From an uncultured Acidobacteriaceae bacterium (GTDB taxonomy: Bacteria > Acidobacteriota > Terriglobia > Terriglobales > Acidobacteriaceae), in assembly GCA_903904755.1 (NCBI GenBank), contig CAIVDV010000005.1:1-64000 (forward strand): a stretch of DNA of 64,000 bases, read 5' to 3'. The position numbers and the translations under genes are program-made. This document shows, one piece after another, positions 8,066-18,655 of this stretch; within the stretch, counting starts at the first letter, position 1; each line of letters begins with the position of its first letter. The notes below the pieces were generated by a model that was not told the DNA's origin, made no database searches, and saw only the letters and a program-made list of their open reading frames with translations.

Positions 8066-8332
8066 TCAGGCGGAGGGGCCGAAGCCGGGGTATGGTTCGA
8101 GGGGGACGAGGGCGACGAGCTCGAGGAGGCCGGCCCGGTAGATGGGGAGGGAATGGATGGCGGCGCGGACTTCGTCGATGGAGGCGGCTTCCCATAGGAT
8201 GCCGGCGCCGGGGATGTCGCCGCGCTTCCAGAGCTGGCGGACGCGGGCGGTTTCCTGGGCGATGAGGTCGGCGGTGAAGGCTTCCGGCGGGAACTCGTCG
8301 GTACGGCGGCGGCTGAGGGAGAGAAATTGCAT
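8066..8332 (-). CDS. Small muconolactone-isomerase-like / ferredoxin-fold protein
   Basis: 88 residues. The pattern MQFLSLSRRRTDEFPPEAFTADLIAQETARVRQLWKRGDIPGAGILWEAASIDEVRAAIHSLPIYRAGLLELVALVPLEPY is described here only by its parts: an opening beta strand, a helix with ARVRQLW, then WEAASIDEVRAAIHSLPI, which fits the dimeric alpha/beta barrel of muconolactone delta-isomerase and YciI-like proteins. The substrate is unknown. It lies upstream of gcvH on the same strand with a 121-bp gap, so co-transcription is possible but not shown. Confidence 0.65.
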   Translation of the reverse strand: MQFLSLSRRRTDEFPPEAFTADLIAQETARVRQLWKRGDIPGAGILWEAASIDEVRAAIHSLPIYRAGLLELVALVPLEPYPGFGPSA

Positions 8333-8545
8333 AGAGGGATTTTAGCTGAGCGAGAGCGGTGAGGAGGCGCCGGGAGCTTGCAAGTATAGGCATACGTTTG
8401 TCTTAGGGCGTGTGATGCGGGTTGGGGACGGTATACAAGGGGGGAGGAAATCAATTAGCTTTCCTGTGTCAGACTGTTGCCGGAAGAACGGGCGTGAAAT
8501 GACCTGGGAAGCGAGCGATGGCTGACACCACGGAGGAAACACCCG

Positions 8546-10354
8546 ATGATGATGAAGAAGCTGACCGCAGCAGCGGCGGCGGGGCTCTCCTCAGCCCTGG
8601 CGCTGGTGTTGGCGGCATCCCCCGGAATGGGCCAAAGCGCCCAGGCCAAGCCGACCACTATGCAGGCCTCTGCCGCCAGTCTTGAGGACTGGTGGAAGAA
8701 TGCCGTGATTTATGAGGTTTACCCCCGGAGTTTTCAGGACTCGAACGGGGACGGAATCGGCGACCTGAACGGCATAACCCAGAGGCTGGATTATCTGGAG
8801 AAGCTGGGCGTGGACGCGATTTGGATTACGCCGTGTTACCCGTCGCCGCAGGCGGATTTTGGCTATGACATTGCCGACTACGTGGCGATTGATGCGCAGT
8901 ACGGGACGATGGCGGATTTTGACCGGCTGGTGGCGGAAGCGAGCAAGCACCACATCCGCATTGTGATGGATATGGTGATGAACCACTCGTCGGACGAGCA
9001 CAAGTGGTTCAAGGCATCGCGGAGTTCGAAGACAAATCCGTATCGCGACTGGTATGTGTGGAAGGACGGCAAGGGGGAGACGGCGACGGACAAGGGCGCG
9101 CCGCCGAACAACTGGCTGAGCGTGTTCGGGCACTCCGCATGGGAGTGGGATGAGACGACGCGGCAGTACTACTATCACAAGTTTTATGTGAAGCAGCCGG
9201 ACTTCAACTGGAACAATCCGAAGGTGCAGAAGGCCTTTGACGACATTGTGAAGTTCTGGACGAAGAAGGGCGTGGCGGGGTTCCGGTTTGACGCGATTAC
9301 GACGCTTTTTGAGGATCCGAGCTTTTCCGATGAAACGGTGGTGAAGGACAAGGCTGGCAACCCGGTGATTTCTGAGCTTGGGGACGTGGTGACGGACGGC
9401 AAGCTGACGGACAATCTGCCGGGCGTGGACGTGGAGATGGCGCATATGCGGACGGTGTTTGATGCCGTGCCTGCGAACAAGTTCCCTGGGCGGCGGGTGA
9501 TGATCGGGGAGACGTACGTGCCGAGCATTGCGGACCTGGCGCGGCTGTATGGGACGAAGGACAAGCCGGAGTTTGAGCTGCCGATGGATATGCAGCTGGG
9601 CATCACGAACAAGATGGACGCGGTGGCTATCCGGGCGAAACTGACGGATGTGGAGACGAAGATTGGCAGCAACCTGCCGCTGCTGGTGTTTGAGAACCAC
9701 GACAATCCGCGCATTGACGCACGGTATGGCGACGGGGTGCACAACGCGGATATTACGCGGGTGCTGTCGACGGTGCTGCTGGCGAGCCATGGGGCATCGA
9801 TGTTCTATTACGGCAGCGAGCTGGGCATGGCGACAACGCCGCCGGAGCGCAAGGAAGACGTAAAGGACCCGGTGGGATTGCTGGGGTGGCCGAAGTACAA
9901 GGGCCGCGACGGCGAGCGCACGCCGATGCAATGGGATGAAACGGCGAATGCGGGATTCTCGACGGAAACCGCCAAGCCCTGGCTGCCGGTGCCTGCGAAC
10001 AAGGCGACCGTGAACGTGAAGGCGGAAGAGGCTGATCCGAACTCGCTGCTGAACTGGTACAAGGCGCTGATTTCGCTGAAGAAGACACATCCGGCGCTAG
10101 CCGGGGGCGAGATGGTGATGCTGGACGTTTCCAACACCAAGACGCTGAGCTGGCTGCGGAGTTCTGTGGACGGCAAGCAAAAGGTGGTGGTGGTGACGAA
10201 CTTTACCGCTGATCCGCAGACGGTGAACCTGGCGAGCGAAGTGACGGGAAGCGGGCTGAAGACGCTGCTGAAGTCGCCGAGCGCGAAGGATGCGACGAGC
10301 CTGGGGGCGATTGAGGTGCCTGGGTTTGGGGTGTTTGTGGGGGAAGTGCGGTAG
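8546..10354 (+). CDS. Secreted GH13 alpha-glucosidase / alpha-amylase family enzyme
   Basis: 602 residues with a signal peptide (about 1-29, ending GMGQSAQA). The (beta/alpha)8 barrel of GH13 is clear: WWKNAVIYEVYPRSFQDSNGDGIGDL, DMVMNHSSDEH (region I), GFRFDAITTLF with the nucleophile Asp (region II), GETYV with the acid/base Glu (region III) and FENHDNPR (region IV). The C-terminal part is the usual beta domain. The oligo-1,6-glucosidase/alpha-glucosidase subgroup fits best, acting on alpha-glucan oligosaccharides in the periplasm. GGAGGAAA upstream supports a start in the ATGATGATG run at 8546. A strong terminator follows. Confidence 0.92.
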   Translation: MMMKKLTAAAAAGLSSALALVLAASPGMGQSAQAKPTTMQASAASLEDWWKNAVIYEVYPRSFQDSNGDGIGDLNGITQRLDYLEKLGVDAIWITPCYPSPQADFGYDIADYVAIDAQYGTMADFDRLVAEASKHHIRIVMDMVMNHSSDEHKWFKASRSSKTNPYRDWYVWKDGKGETATDKGAPPNNWLSVFGHSAWEWDETTRQYYYHKFYVKQPDFNWNNPKVQKAFDDIVKFWTKKGVAGFRFDAITTLFEDPSFSDETVVKDKAGNPVISELGDVVTDGKLTDNLPGVDVEMAHMRTVFDAVPANKFPGRRVMIGETYVPSIADLARLYGTKDKPEFELPMDMQLGITNKMDAVAIRAKLTDVETKIGSNLPLLVFENHDNPRIDARYGDGVHNADITRVLSTVLLASHGASMFYYGSELGMATTPPERKEDVKDPVGLLGWPKYKGRDGERTPMQWDETANAGFSTETAKPWLPVPANKATVNVKAEEADPNSLLNWYKALISLKKTHPALAGGEMVMLDVSNTKTLSWLRSSVDGKQKVVVVTNFTADPQTVNLASEVTGSGLKTLLKSPSAKDATSLGAIEVPGFGVFVGEVR

Positions 10355-10380
10355 GGCAGCTACTAGCCGCTAGCTTTTAC

Positions 10381-10414
10381 GGGGAGCCTGATTGGGCTCC
10401 CCGGTTTTGTTTTT
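10381..10414 (+). terminator. Rho-independent terminator of the GH13 gene
   Basis: GGGGAGCC (10381-10388) and GGCTCCCC (10395-10402) form a perfect 8-bp stem with a 6-nt loop, followed by a T-rich tract to 10414. It lies 27 bp after the GH13 stop codon and also faces the end of the convergent amidase gene. Confidence 0.9.
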
Positions 10415-10428
10415 GGGGCAGGGACGGT

Positions 10429-12138
10429 TTACGGGGCGTTGGGGAGGAGGCCTTGTTCGACGAGGGTTGGGGGGTGGCGGTAGTGGGTGTGCTGCTCGTA
10501 GTCGAAGGCCCAACTAAGGAGGTCGCCGTCGTGCCAGCGGGGGGCTGAGAACTCCAGGCCGAAGGGGAGGCCGCCGGGGTACCAGCCGCCGGGGACGACG
10601 ATGGCGGGGACGCCGAGGATGTTGACCCAACTGGTTTCAGAGTGGGGGCCGCCGGAGATTTCGCCGTTCTGGGGCATGGTTTCGTCGGGCGGGGGCATTT
10701 GGGTGGCGGGGTAGACGTAGCCGTCAAGGTGGAAGCGCTGGAGGGTTTGGAGGTAGATATCCATGGCCTTGCGGCGGGGATTGACGACGTTGGCGGGGTA
10801 GAGTGGGTCGGATTCGATGCGGGACTGGGGCTGTGCGGGGAGGCCGCGACGGTCGCCGAGAACGGCCGAGCCCATGATGGTGGCGGGGAGGGGCTGGCCG
10901 GTCGCCTTGAGGTACTGGGCGGGGGAGTGGTACTGGGCGGGGCCGAAGTGGCGGAGGAAGGCCTCAGTGCCCTGGCGGACGTAGGGGAGTGTGCCGACGC
11001 GGCTGGCGGTGCGGGCGAAGTCGTCGGGGAGGATCTGGTCGTCGAAGACGATTTCAGCGCCGGCGGCGCGGAGGGCGTCGAGGGAGGCGAGGAAGGCGGC
11101 GCGGGTGGCGGGGGTGAGGGGGAGATCGGTTTTGCGCTCTTCCTTTTCGGCGAGGCCGGCGGGGACGACGGAGGAGATGCCCTGGAAGGGGACATCCGTG
11201 CCCTTGAGGACGAAGGCGGGGACGCCGAAGCGCTTGCCCTTGAGGGAGCCGGGGCGGAGGTATTGGGTGTAGGGGCCGGGCTGGGCGTGGGAGGGGGATT
11301 CGGCGGTGCGGGGGTCGAGGGGGTCGGGAATTGGGGTGGGGGTGCCGGCGAGGACGCCGAGGGCGATGGCTGCGTCGGTGACGTTGCGGGCGATGGGGCC
11401 GGTGTTATCGAGGAGCCAGTCGAGGGGGGCGATGCCGGAGATGGGGACGAGGCCGCGGGTGGGGAAGAGGCCGACGACGGCGGAGGTGGCGGCGGGCATG
11501 CGGATGGAGTTGCCGGTGTCTGTTCCGGTGCCGAGGACGGCCATGTTGCTGGTGACGGCGGTGACGGTGCCGCCGGAGGAGCCGCCGGGGGAGAAGCGGA
11601 CGTCGTAGGCGTTGCCGGTGCGGCCAAAGGAGCTGCTGCGGTTGGTATCACTGGCGGCGAAGTCGGGCATGTTGGTGTGGCCGATGAGGACGGCACCGGC
11701 GGCCCGGAGGCGGGAGACGATGGTGGCGTCGCGGGGAGCGATGAGTTCGTGGCCGGGGAGGTTGTAGCCGGCCCAGCCGTCGGTGGTGACGGTGCCGGCG
11801 ATGGAGGTGTTGGCCTTGATGACGATGGGGACGCCCCAGAGTGGGCCGCGGGGAGCGTCGGCAGGCTGGGTGTCGAGAGCGGCGGCCTGGGCGAGGGCGT
11901 CTTTTTCGAGGATGGTTTCGATGGGGCGGTAGATGCCGTTGTAGCGGTGGATGCGGGCCAGATGCCACTGGACGACCTGGGTGACGGTGTAGGTGTGTGC
12001 GGCGTAGAGGGCCTGGAGCTGGGGGATGGTGACTTCGAAGAGGTCGCGGTCGATTTGGGTGGGCGCGGGTTGTTGCTGGGCGATTGCCGAAATCGGGCAG
12101 AAGAGAGCGAAGGCGAGGACTGGAAGGAGGCGGCGCAT
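10429..12138 (-). CDS. Secreted amidase-signature family hydrolase
   Basis: 569 residues with a signal peptide (about 1-21, ending SAIAQQ). Amidase-signature features are complete: catalytic Lys in PLWGVPIVIKAN, the Gly/Ser-rich block SPGGSSGGTVTAV with the cis-Ser, and GTDTGNSIRMPA with the nucleophilic Ser. Exported members of this family hydrolyse linear amides; this one is not a GatA subunit because of the signal peptide and the lack of gatBC nearby. Its stop is 15 bp from the GH13 terminator. Confidence 0.85.
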   Translation of the reverse strand: MRRLLPVLAFALFCPISAIAQQQPAPTQIDRDLFEVTIPQLQALYAAHTYTVTQVVQWHLARIHRYNGIYRPIETILEKDALAQAAALDTQPADAPRGPLWGVPIVIKANTSIAGTVTTDGWAGYNLPGHELIAPRDATIVSRLRAAGAVLIGHTNMPDFAASDTNRSSSFGRTGNAYDVRFSPGGSSGGTVTAVTSNMAVLGTGTDTGNSIRMPAATSAVVGLFPTRGLVPISGIAPLDWLLDNTGPIARNVTDAAIALGVLAGTPTPIPDPLDPRTAESPSHAQPGPYTQYLRPGSLKGKRFGVPAFVLKGTDVPFQGISSVVPAGLAEKEERKTDLPLTPATRAAFLASLDALRAAGAEIVFDDQILPDDFARTASRVGTLPYVRQGTEAFLRHFGPAQYHSPAQYLKATGQPLPATIMGSAVLGDRRGLPAQPQSRIESDPLYPANVVNPRRKAMDIYLQTLQRFHLDGYVYPATQMPPPDETMPQNGEISGGPHSETSWVNILGVPAIVVPGGWYPGGLPFGLEFSAPRWHDGDLLSWAFDYEQHTHYRHPPTLVEQGLLPNAP

Positions 12139-12186
12139 GAGTCAGTTTCGCATTGGGGAGGGGAGGATTGGGGGAGGATTTTTGAT

Positions 12187-12267
12187 GGCTACCAGCGGAG
12201 TTAGCGGCTTAGCGGGTTAGCTCTGGCTGCGAGTTAGCAAGTTAGCGGGATGGAGCTGCGCTCGATT
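12187..12267. repeat. GTTAGC repeat cluster plus GAGC hairpin
   Basis: GTTAGC/CTTAGC units recur at irregular spacing (about 12199-12246), followed by GGAGC-tgc-GCTC (12252-12263), a degenerate copy of the family B palindrome. The same combination occurs at 15041-15113. It fills the gap between the amidase and the GT4 gene. Confidence 0.7.
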
Positions 12268-12298
12268 GAGGTACAGGTCTTTCTGGCAGGGGATGCGG

Positions 12299-13513
12299 CT
12301 AGCTGGCGGTGGCGAGGGGGAGTTGGGTGGGGATCCAGAGTTCGGGGTAGTGGGAGTAGATGCCTTCGAAGACGGAGTCCCAGCCGGCGGTGAGGGAGTA
12401 GGCGCGGGCGGCGAGGCGCATTTGGGCGACGGTGGCGGGGTTGGCGATGAGGTTGGCGATGGTGGGGGTGAAGTCGGGGTCGGAGGCGATGCGGCCGGTG
12501 GCGTGGGGGGAGCTGTCGTCGCGGACGATGGAGCAGGGGCCGCCGCTGGGGGTGACGATGGCGGGGACGCCGGAGGCGAGGGCCTCAAGGACGACGTTGC
12601 CGAAGGTATCGGTATGGGAGGGGAAGACGAAGAGGTCCATGTTGGCGTAGGCCTGGGCGAGGGCTTGGCCGCGGAGGACGCCGGGGAAGTCGGCCTGGGT
12701 GAGGCGCTGGCGGAGCGTGGCGTCTTCCTGGCCGTGGCCGACGATGAGGAAGCGGAAGTTGGTGATCCCCATCTCGAGAAGCTGGTCGTGGATGTCGGCG
12801 AGGAGGGCGACGTTTTTCTCAATGGAGAGGCGGCCGACGAAGCCGAGGACGACGGTGGGGTGGTGGGCGGGGCGGGTGCGGTGGGCTGGGGAGAAGAGCT
12901 GGGTATCGACGCCGCGGGGCATGAGGTAGCAGGGGCGGCCGGTGTGGGCGGTGAGCATTTCGCAGAGGTGGAGGTTGGGGGCGAAGGTGACGCGGGCGAT
13001 GGAGTAGAAGCGGGCGGCGGTGGCCATGGTGAGATCTTCGATGGTTTTTCCGGTGGCCTGGGCGTGGGGCGGGGGGAGGAGGCGGAGGAACCAGTCGGAG
13101 CGGCGGGCGAGGTACTCGTGGACGTTGGTGTGCCAACTGGCGGCGAGGGGCAGGTCGCAGTGCCAGGCGAGGCCGGCGCCCATCATGCCGAGCTCGCTGG
13201 GGCCGGTGATGTGGATGAGATCGGGCTGGAAGCGCTCAAGGGTTTCGCCGACGATGGGGATGTGGCGAAGGAAGGCGGGGTCCCAGGAGAGGTCTTTTTC
13301 GAGGGCGAAGGAGAGGAGGCTGCGGGGGAGTTCGAGGGTCCAGACGTTGCCATCCTGCTGGAGGGCCTGGGTGCGGTCGCCTGCGCGGACGCAGAGGAAG
13401 GGTAGGTTGCGGCGGCGGGCGAAGGCTTCAAAGTGGCGGCTGGTGTGTGCGACACCGTTGACTTCGTGGAAGGAGTCAGGGAAGTAGGCGACGCGGGGAG
13501 GGTGGTGGGGCAT
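12299..13513 (-). CDS. GT4-family glycosyltransferase
   Basis: 404 residues from the ATG at 13513 (MPHHPPRVAYFPDSFHEVNGVAHTSR); the longer open frame upstream is a noncoding extension through repeats. The GT-B fold is shown by the N-terminal acceptor domain opening with a Gly-Val motif, VLGFVGRLSIEKNVALLAD at the start of the C-terminal domain, and the donor-site block DLFVFPSHTDTFGNVVLEALASGVPAIVTPSGGP with the conserved E-x7-E region. It is probably a cytoplasmic sugar transferase acting on a glycolipid or glycan. It follows the PHP-domain gene on the same strand. Confidence 0.88.
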   Translation of the reverse strand: MPHHPPRVAYFPDSFHEVNGVAHTSRHFEAFARRRNLPFLCVRAGDRTQALQQDGNVWTLELPRSLLSFALEKDLSWDPAFLRHIPIVGETLERFQPDLIHITGPSELGMMGAGLAWHCDLPLAASWHTNVHEYLARRSDWFLRLLPPPHAQATGKTIEDLTMATAARFYSIARVTFAPNLHLCEMLTAHTGRPCYLMPRGVDTQLFSPAHRTRPAHHPTVVLGFVGRLSIEKNVALLADIHDQLLEMGITNFRFLIVGHGQEDATLRQRLTQADFPGVLRGQALAQAYANMDLFVFPSHTDTFGNVVLEALASGVPAIVTPSGGPCSIVRDDSSPHATGRIASDPDFTPTIANLIANPATVAQMRLAARAYSLTAGWDSVFEGIYSHYPELWIPTQLPLATAS

Positions 13514-13615
13514 GGGTTCCTGCGGGGTTGGTGGGGATGGGGTGGGCCCGGGAAAGCCGGTTGGGTTGGAGAGGTTGTCACGATGGATTTTGGCTATAAC
13601 AGGAGCGAAAGCATA

Positions 13616-13674
13616 CCTCAGGGGCGCAAGCCCGGTTGATTTGGTTGGCTTTATGCCGGGGTTAAAACCCCGGC
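13616..13674. repeat. Two-hairpin palindromic repeat (family D)
   Basis: CCTCAGGGGC-gc-AAGCCC (13616-13633) is followed by GCCGGGGTT-aa-AACCCCGGC (13655-13674). The opening CCTCAGGGGC..AAGCCC is shared with the copy inserted in alaS (62949-62968), and GGGGCT..AGCCC recurs at 55139-55151. It lies between the GT4 and PHP genes. Confidence 0.8.
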
Positions 13675-13745
13675 CTACCGCCCGGCATGTGCTTGCGCAA
13701 TCCGGAAGGTCCTGACTGCCCCACGGTGGGCGGGCTGTGAAATGG

Positions 13746-14912
13746 CTAGGCGTTGAGTTCCTGTTCGCCGAGGGCGAAGCGGACTTCGCTGGAGTTGGAC
13801 CAGGCGTAGCGGAGGCTGGAGGAGAAGGGGCCGGAGCCGAGGAGGAGGGCGCCGGAGATGACGGCCTGGAGGGAGCGGGGAGCGCGGCCACCGGGCCATA
13901 GTTCGCTCAAGGGGCGGATTTCGCCGTTGGAGTCGGGGTGGTAGGCGCGCTCGTCCCAGGTGCGGCTGCCCTGGGGGAAGTTGGGGTAGTCGCGGATGGC
14001 GTCCATGGTGGACTGGAGGATGCGATGCTTCCAGGGTTCGGCGTACTGGGGCATGAAGAGGACGTTGGAGCGGCGCTCTTTGCGGACTTCGTGGACGAAT
14101 TCGGTGAAGCTGGTGGCGTTGGTGAGGTTGATGTTGGCGTTGGCCTCGACGCCGTGGCGGTCGCCGCCGGAGATGAGGAGCATGTTCCACTGCTCGGCGA
14201 GGCGGCGGACGGCGCGGTTTTCTTCCCAGTTGCGCAGGCCGTTGAGCTCAAGGGCGTGGAAGTGGGCACCGTTTTTCTGGAGGAACTCGTTGACGAGGAA
14301 GTTGTGGCGTTCCTGGCCAATCATGTAGAGGTCCCACATGGGGTGGTTGAAGATGAGGAGGACGTTGGGCTCGTTGTTGAGGGCGACGAGGAGCTCGGTG
14401 AGGCGGGCGTCGGATGGGTTGGCGGTGAAGTCGTTGAGGGTGGTGATCCAGTGGGCGGCGCGGTCGCTGGGGAGATTGTGGACGCCGAGGTGGAAGGCCT
14501 GCTGGTTGCCGTAGGGAGCGGTCCACTCGACGGAGATGGGGATGTGGCGGGTGGAGGGTACGGAGCGGAGGAGGAGGGGGGCGTGGATGTTGTCGTGATC
14601 GGAGAGGGAGACGAGGGGATTGAGGCCGACGTTGGCGATTTGGCCGGCTTCGAGGTCGAAGGCGAGCTTGGGAGTGAGGGGCGGAGTCCAGAAGCTGCGG
14701 GCCCAGTCGATGGCGATGCCGTGGAGGTCGCGGGAGCGGCGCTCGAGCCGCTGCATGAGGGGACGAACGAGCTTGTACTGTGCGGACCAGTTGGCGACGA
14801 AGTCGAGTGTTTCCTCGGACTGATTGGTGTGGGAGTGGAGAGAGACACCGGTTTGGAAGCCGCGGGGGGCGGCAGCATCGCGCCAGAGGTAGGAGATGGT
14901 GGAGTTTGGCAT
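13746..14912 (-). CDS. PHP-domain metal-dependent phosphoesterase-like protein
   Basis: 388 residues from the ATG at 14912 (MPNSTISYLWRDAA). Metal-ligand motifs typical of PHP proteins occur in order: SLHSHTNQSEE near residue 27, VSLSDHDNIHA near 105, NHPMW near 195 and SGGDRHG near 250. It is a cytoplasmic hydrolase of unknown substrate. Pairing with a GT4 transferase on the same strand (gap 232 bp) suggests a shared role in surface glycan or glycolipid metabolism; this is inference. The upstream ORF extension is rejected because it lacks PHP-like sequence. Confidence 0.75.
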   Translation of the reverse strand: MPNSTISYLWRDAAAPRGFQTGVSLHSHTNQSEETLDFVANWSAQYKLVRPLMQRLERRSRDLHGIAIDWARSFWTPPLTPKLAFDLEAGQIANVGLNPLVSLSDHDNIHAPLLLRSVPSTRHIPISVEWTAPYGNQQAFHLGVHNLPSDRAAHWITTLNDFTANPSDARLTELLVALNNEPNVLLIFNHPMWDLYMIGQERHNFLVNEFLQKNGAHFHALELNGLRNWEENRAVRRLAEQWNMLLISGGDRHGVEANANINLTNATSFTEFVHEVRKERRSNVLFMPQYAEPWKHRILQSTMDAIRDYPNFPQGSRTWDERAYHPDSNGEIRPLSELWPGGRAPRSLQAVISGALLLGSGPFSSSLRYAWSNSSEVRFALGEQELNA

Positions 14913-15040
14913 ACGCGCTCCTGTCGTTCGGGTCCAGATCTGGTACTGGGGACAGTATCGGTTGGGCGCGTGAACGGGGTGTGAATGGGTTGCGAATGGT
15001 GGGACAAATTGGTGGGGGTATATGGGGAGTAATGGGGGCA

Positions 15041-15113
15041 GCGGAGCCAGCGGCGCTAGCGGGGTTAGCGGGGTTAGCGGAGCTAGTGGGTCGAGCGACG
15101 CTCGAATGCGGGG
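15041..15113. repeat. GTTAGC repeat cluster with TCGAGC palindrome
   Basis: Units CAGCGG, CTAGCGGG and GTTAGCGG repeat at 10-nt steps (about 15040-15087), followed by TCGAGC-gac-GCTCGA (15091-15105) and ATGCGGGG. The order is the same as at 12187-12267. No gene is seen between 14913 and 15189. Confidence 0.75.
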
Positions 15114-15189
15114 CTTTGTGGTTCCGACCGTAGCCACAAAGACAAAGGCGAGGCGAGGGTGGGGCACCGGGTGTGGGGGAAGGTCCGGG

Positions 15190-16182
15190 TTACAGGCTGG
15201 TTTTGGCGAATTCGGGGGCGAGGAATTCTTCGGCGGTGAGGGTGGCGAGGGGGTCTTTGCGGGCTTCGGCAGCGAGTTGTTCGGGCTGGAGGAAGTTTTC
15301 GGTGAGGCCTTTTTGGAGGAGGGCGAAGGCCTGTTCGGGGGTGTCGGCGAACTGGAGAAGGTCGATGTCTTTGGGGGAGATGGCGCCGGTGTCTACGAGC
15401 TTTTGGATGTTGAGGACGGACTTCCAGTAGTCGGAGCCGTAGATGACGACGGTCATTGGCTTGGCGAGCTTGTGGGTTTGGACGAGGGTGAGGATTTCGA
15501 ACATTTCGTCGAGGGTGCCGAAGCCGCCTGGGAAGACGACGAGGGCCTTGGCGAGGTAGGCGAACCAGAGCTTTCGCATGAAGAAGTAGTGGAACTCGAA
15601 GTTGAGCGCGGGAGTGATGTAGGGGTTGGGGTGCTGCTCAAAGGGGAGGCGGATGTTGAGTCCGATGGTTTTGCCGCCGGCCTCGTGGGCACCGCGGTTG
15701 GCCGCCTCCATGATGCCGGGGCCACCGCCGGAGGTGATGACGAAGCGGTGCTTGTTGCTTGGGATGGACTTGGCCCAGTTGGTGACGAGAGCGGCGAGGC
15801 GGCGTGCGTCCTCGTAGTAGCGGGCCATTTCGACGGCGGCGACGGCGCGTTTGAGTCCGAGCTCGGTGGCGGTGCCGGCGGCGATGGAGCTGGCGGTGGC
15901 GGGCTGCTCTTCGAGTGGTGCGGGGGCGGCGGAGTAGCTGTTGGCGAGGAGTTCGAGCTCGTGATCCGCCTCAGCGCGGGAGTGGAAGCGGGCGGAGCCG
16001 AAGAAGACGACGGTGTCCTGGATGCGTTCGCGGCGGAAGCGGGAGAGGGGCTCAGTGTACTCGGCGAGGATGCGGATGAGGCGGCCGTCGGCGGAGTTGA
16101 GGAAGGCGGGGTTCTCGTAGGCGAGGGGGGCGCGGGGGAGCAGGTCGGCGGGAAGGGCGGGGGGAAGGGGCTGGTCGGACAT
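15190..16182 (-). CDS. LOG-family (TIGR00730) Rossmann-fold protein
   Basis: 330 residues. The signature blocks are ITSGGGPGIMEAANRGAHEAG and VVFPGGFGTLDEMFEILTL (the PGGxGTxxE motif). Family members include cytokinin riboside monophosphate phosphoribohydrolases (LOG) and pyrimidine/purine nucleotide 5'-monophosphate nucleosidases; the older label 'lysine decarboxylase' is misleading. The long N-terminal part (FFGSARFHSRAEADHELELLANSY) is usual for the larger bacterial subgroup. It is a cytoplasmic nucleotide hydrolase by family. GGAG with a short spacer precedes the ATG. Confidence 0.9.
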   Translation of the reverse strand: MSDQPLPPALPADLLPRAPLAYENPAFLNSADGRLIRILAEYTEPLSRFRRERIQDTVVFFGSARFHSRAEADHELELLANSYSAAPAPLEEQPATASSIAAGTATELGLKRAVAAVEMARYYEDARRLAALVTNWAKSIPSNKHRFVITSGGGPGIMEAANRGAHEAGGKTIGLNIRLPFEQHPNPYITPALNFEFHYFFMRKLWFAYLAKALVVFPGGFGTLDEMFEILTLVQTHKLAKPMTVVIYGSDYWKSVLNIQKLVDTGAISPKDIDLLQFADTPEQAFALLQKGLTENFLQPEQLAAEARKDPLATLTAEEFLAPEFAKTSL

Positions 16183-16262
16183 GGAATCTCCTTGGTTGCG
16201 CTCAGGGAGATAGTTTAGCTGGTTGGGATGGGGCGGGGGTGAATGCGGGAGCCAGGTGGGGT

Positions 16263-16712
16263 CTAAGTATTGGGGTCCTGGGAGGAGTGGAGGGATTCGG
16301 TGAGGGCAATCCAGAGGTTGAGGATGCCGAGGCCGCTGACGATGCCGCGAACTGCGCCGAGGGTGATGAAGTGGTGGAGCGAGGCGGGCTGGGAGAAGAG
16401 TGGGTTATCGTCCCAGGCCTGGGGGTACCAGGGGGCAAAGCAGACGAGGAGGCCGAGATAGAGGCGGACGAGAACGCGGAGGACGCGCTCGATTTGTCGG
16501 AGCCAGTTGGGGATGGGGTGGTGGGCAGGTGCGGGGGAGTCAGGGGAAGAGGGGGAATCGAGTTCTGGAAGCGTCGGAGCGTAGGACGCAGGGACGTAGG
16601 GACTGGGGACTGAGGGACCAGGGACCAGGGACGCAGGGACTGGGGGGTCGGCGGGGCGTTCAGGCTGGATGGCCGGGGTGGGGGGCGCGGTCTCGGGAAG
16701 TTGATCGGACAT
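16263..16712 (-). CDS. Small membrane protein with repeat-derived Pro-rich N-terminus
   Basis: 149 residues from the ATG at 16712 (MSDQLPETAPP). The first half is rich in Pro, Ser and Val with VPAS/VPGPS/VPSP units, encoded by a GGGAC-type simple repeat. The second half has two hydrophobic helices (RVLVRLYLGLLVCFAPW and FITLGAVRGIVSGLGILNLWIAL). The function is unknown. The N-terminal low-complexity stretch appears to have grown from the same repeat seen between genes at 46574-46602. An in-frame start at 16760 would add 16 residues. Confidence 0.5.
   Translation of the reverse strand: MSDQLPETAPPTPAIQPERPADPPVPASLVPGPSVPSPYVPASYAPTLPELDSPSSPDSPAPAHHPIPNWLRQIERVLRVLVRLYLGLLVCFAPWYPQAWDDNPLFSQPASLHHFITLGAVRGIVSGLGILNLWIALTESLHSSQDPNT
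16585..16647. repeat. GGGACKYAGGGACTGG-type direct repeats inside a gene
   Basis: Tandem degenerate units such as GACGCAGGGAC, GTAGGGACTGGGGACTGAGGGACCAGGGACC repeat across about 60 bp (described in parts). The same unit occurs twice between genes at 46574-46602. Here it is translated in the gene at 16263-16712. Confidence 0.7.
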
Positions 16713-16783
16713 CAATCGCCAGGGCGGCCAACCGGCTGGGCCGTATTTGAACGGTACCACAGGGTGGACCGGGGAGGGGGTAT

Positions 16784-16829
16784 GCCGTCGGGTTCGTCCG
16801 GAGGGGAAGAGGGGGACGAACCCGACGGC
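16784..16829. terminator. 16-bp perfect hairpin after typA
   Basis: GCCGTCGGGTTCGTCC (16784-16799) and GGACGAACCCGACGGC (16814-16829) are perfect inverted copies with a 14-nt loop. It starts 15 bp after the typA stop codon on the minus strand. There is no T tract, so it may protect the 3' end or stop transcription with Rho instead of being a classical terminator. Confidence 0.7.
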
Positions 16830-16843
16830 AGGATGGGTGGAGA

Positions 16844-18655
<1,812 letters not shown>

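Noticed and set aside
12187-12267. Possible CRISPR array in the GTTAGC clusters
   Set aside because: The units are only 6-10 nt, spaced irregularly, with no spacers of constant length and no cas genes in the window.
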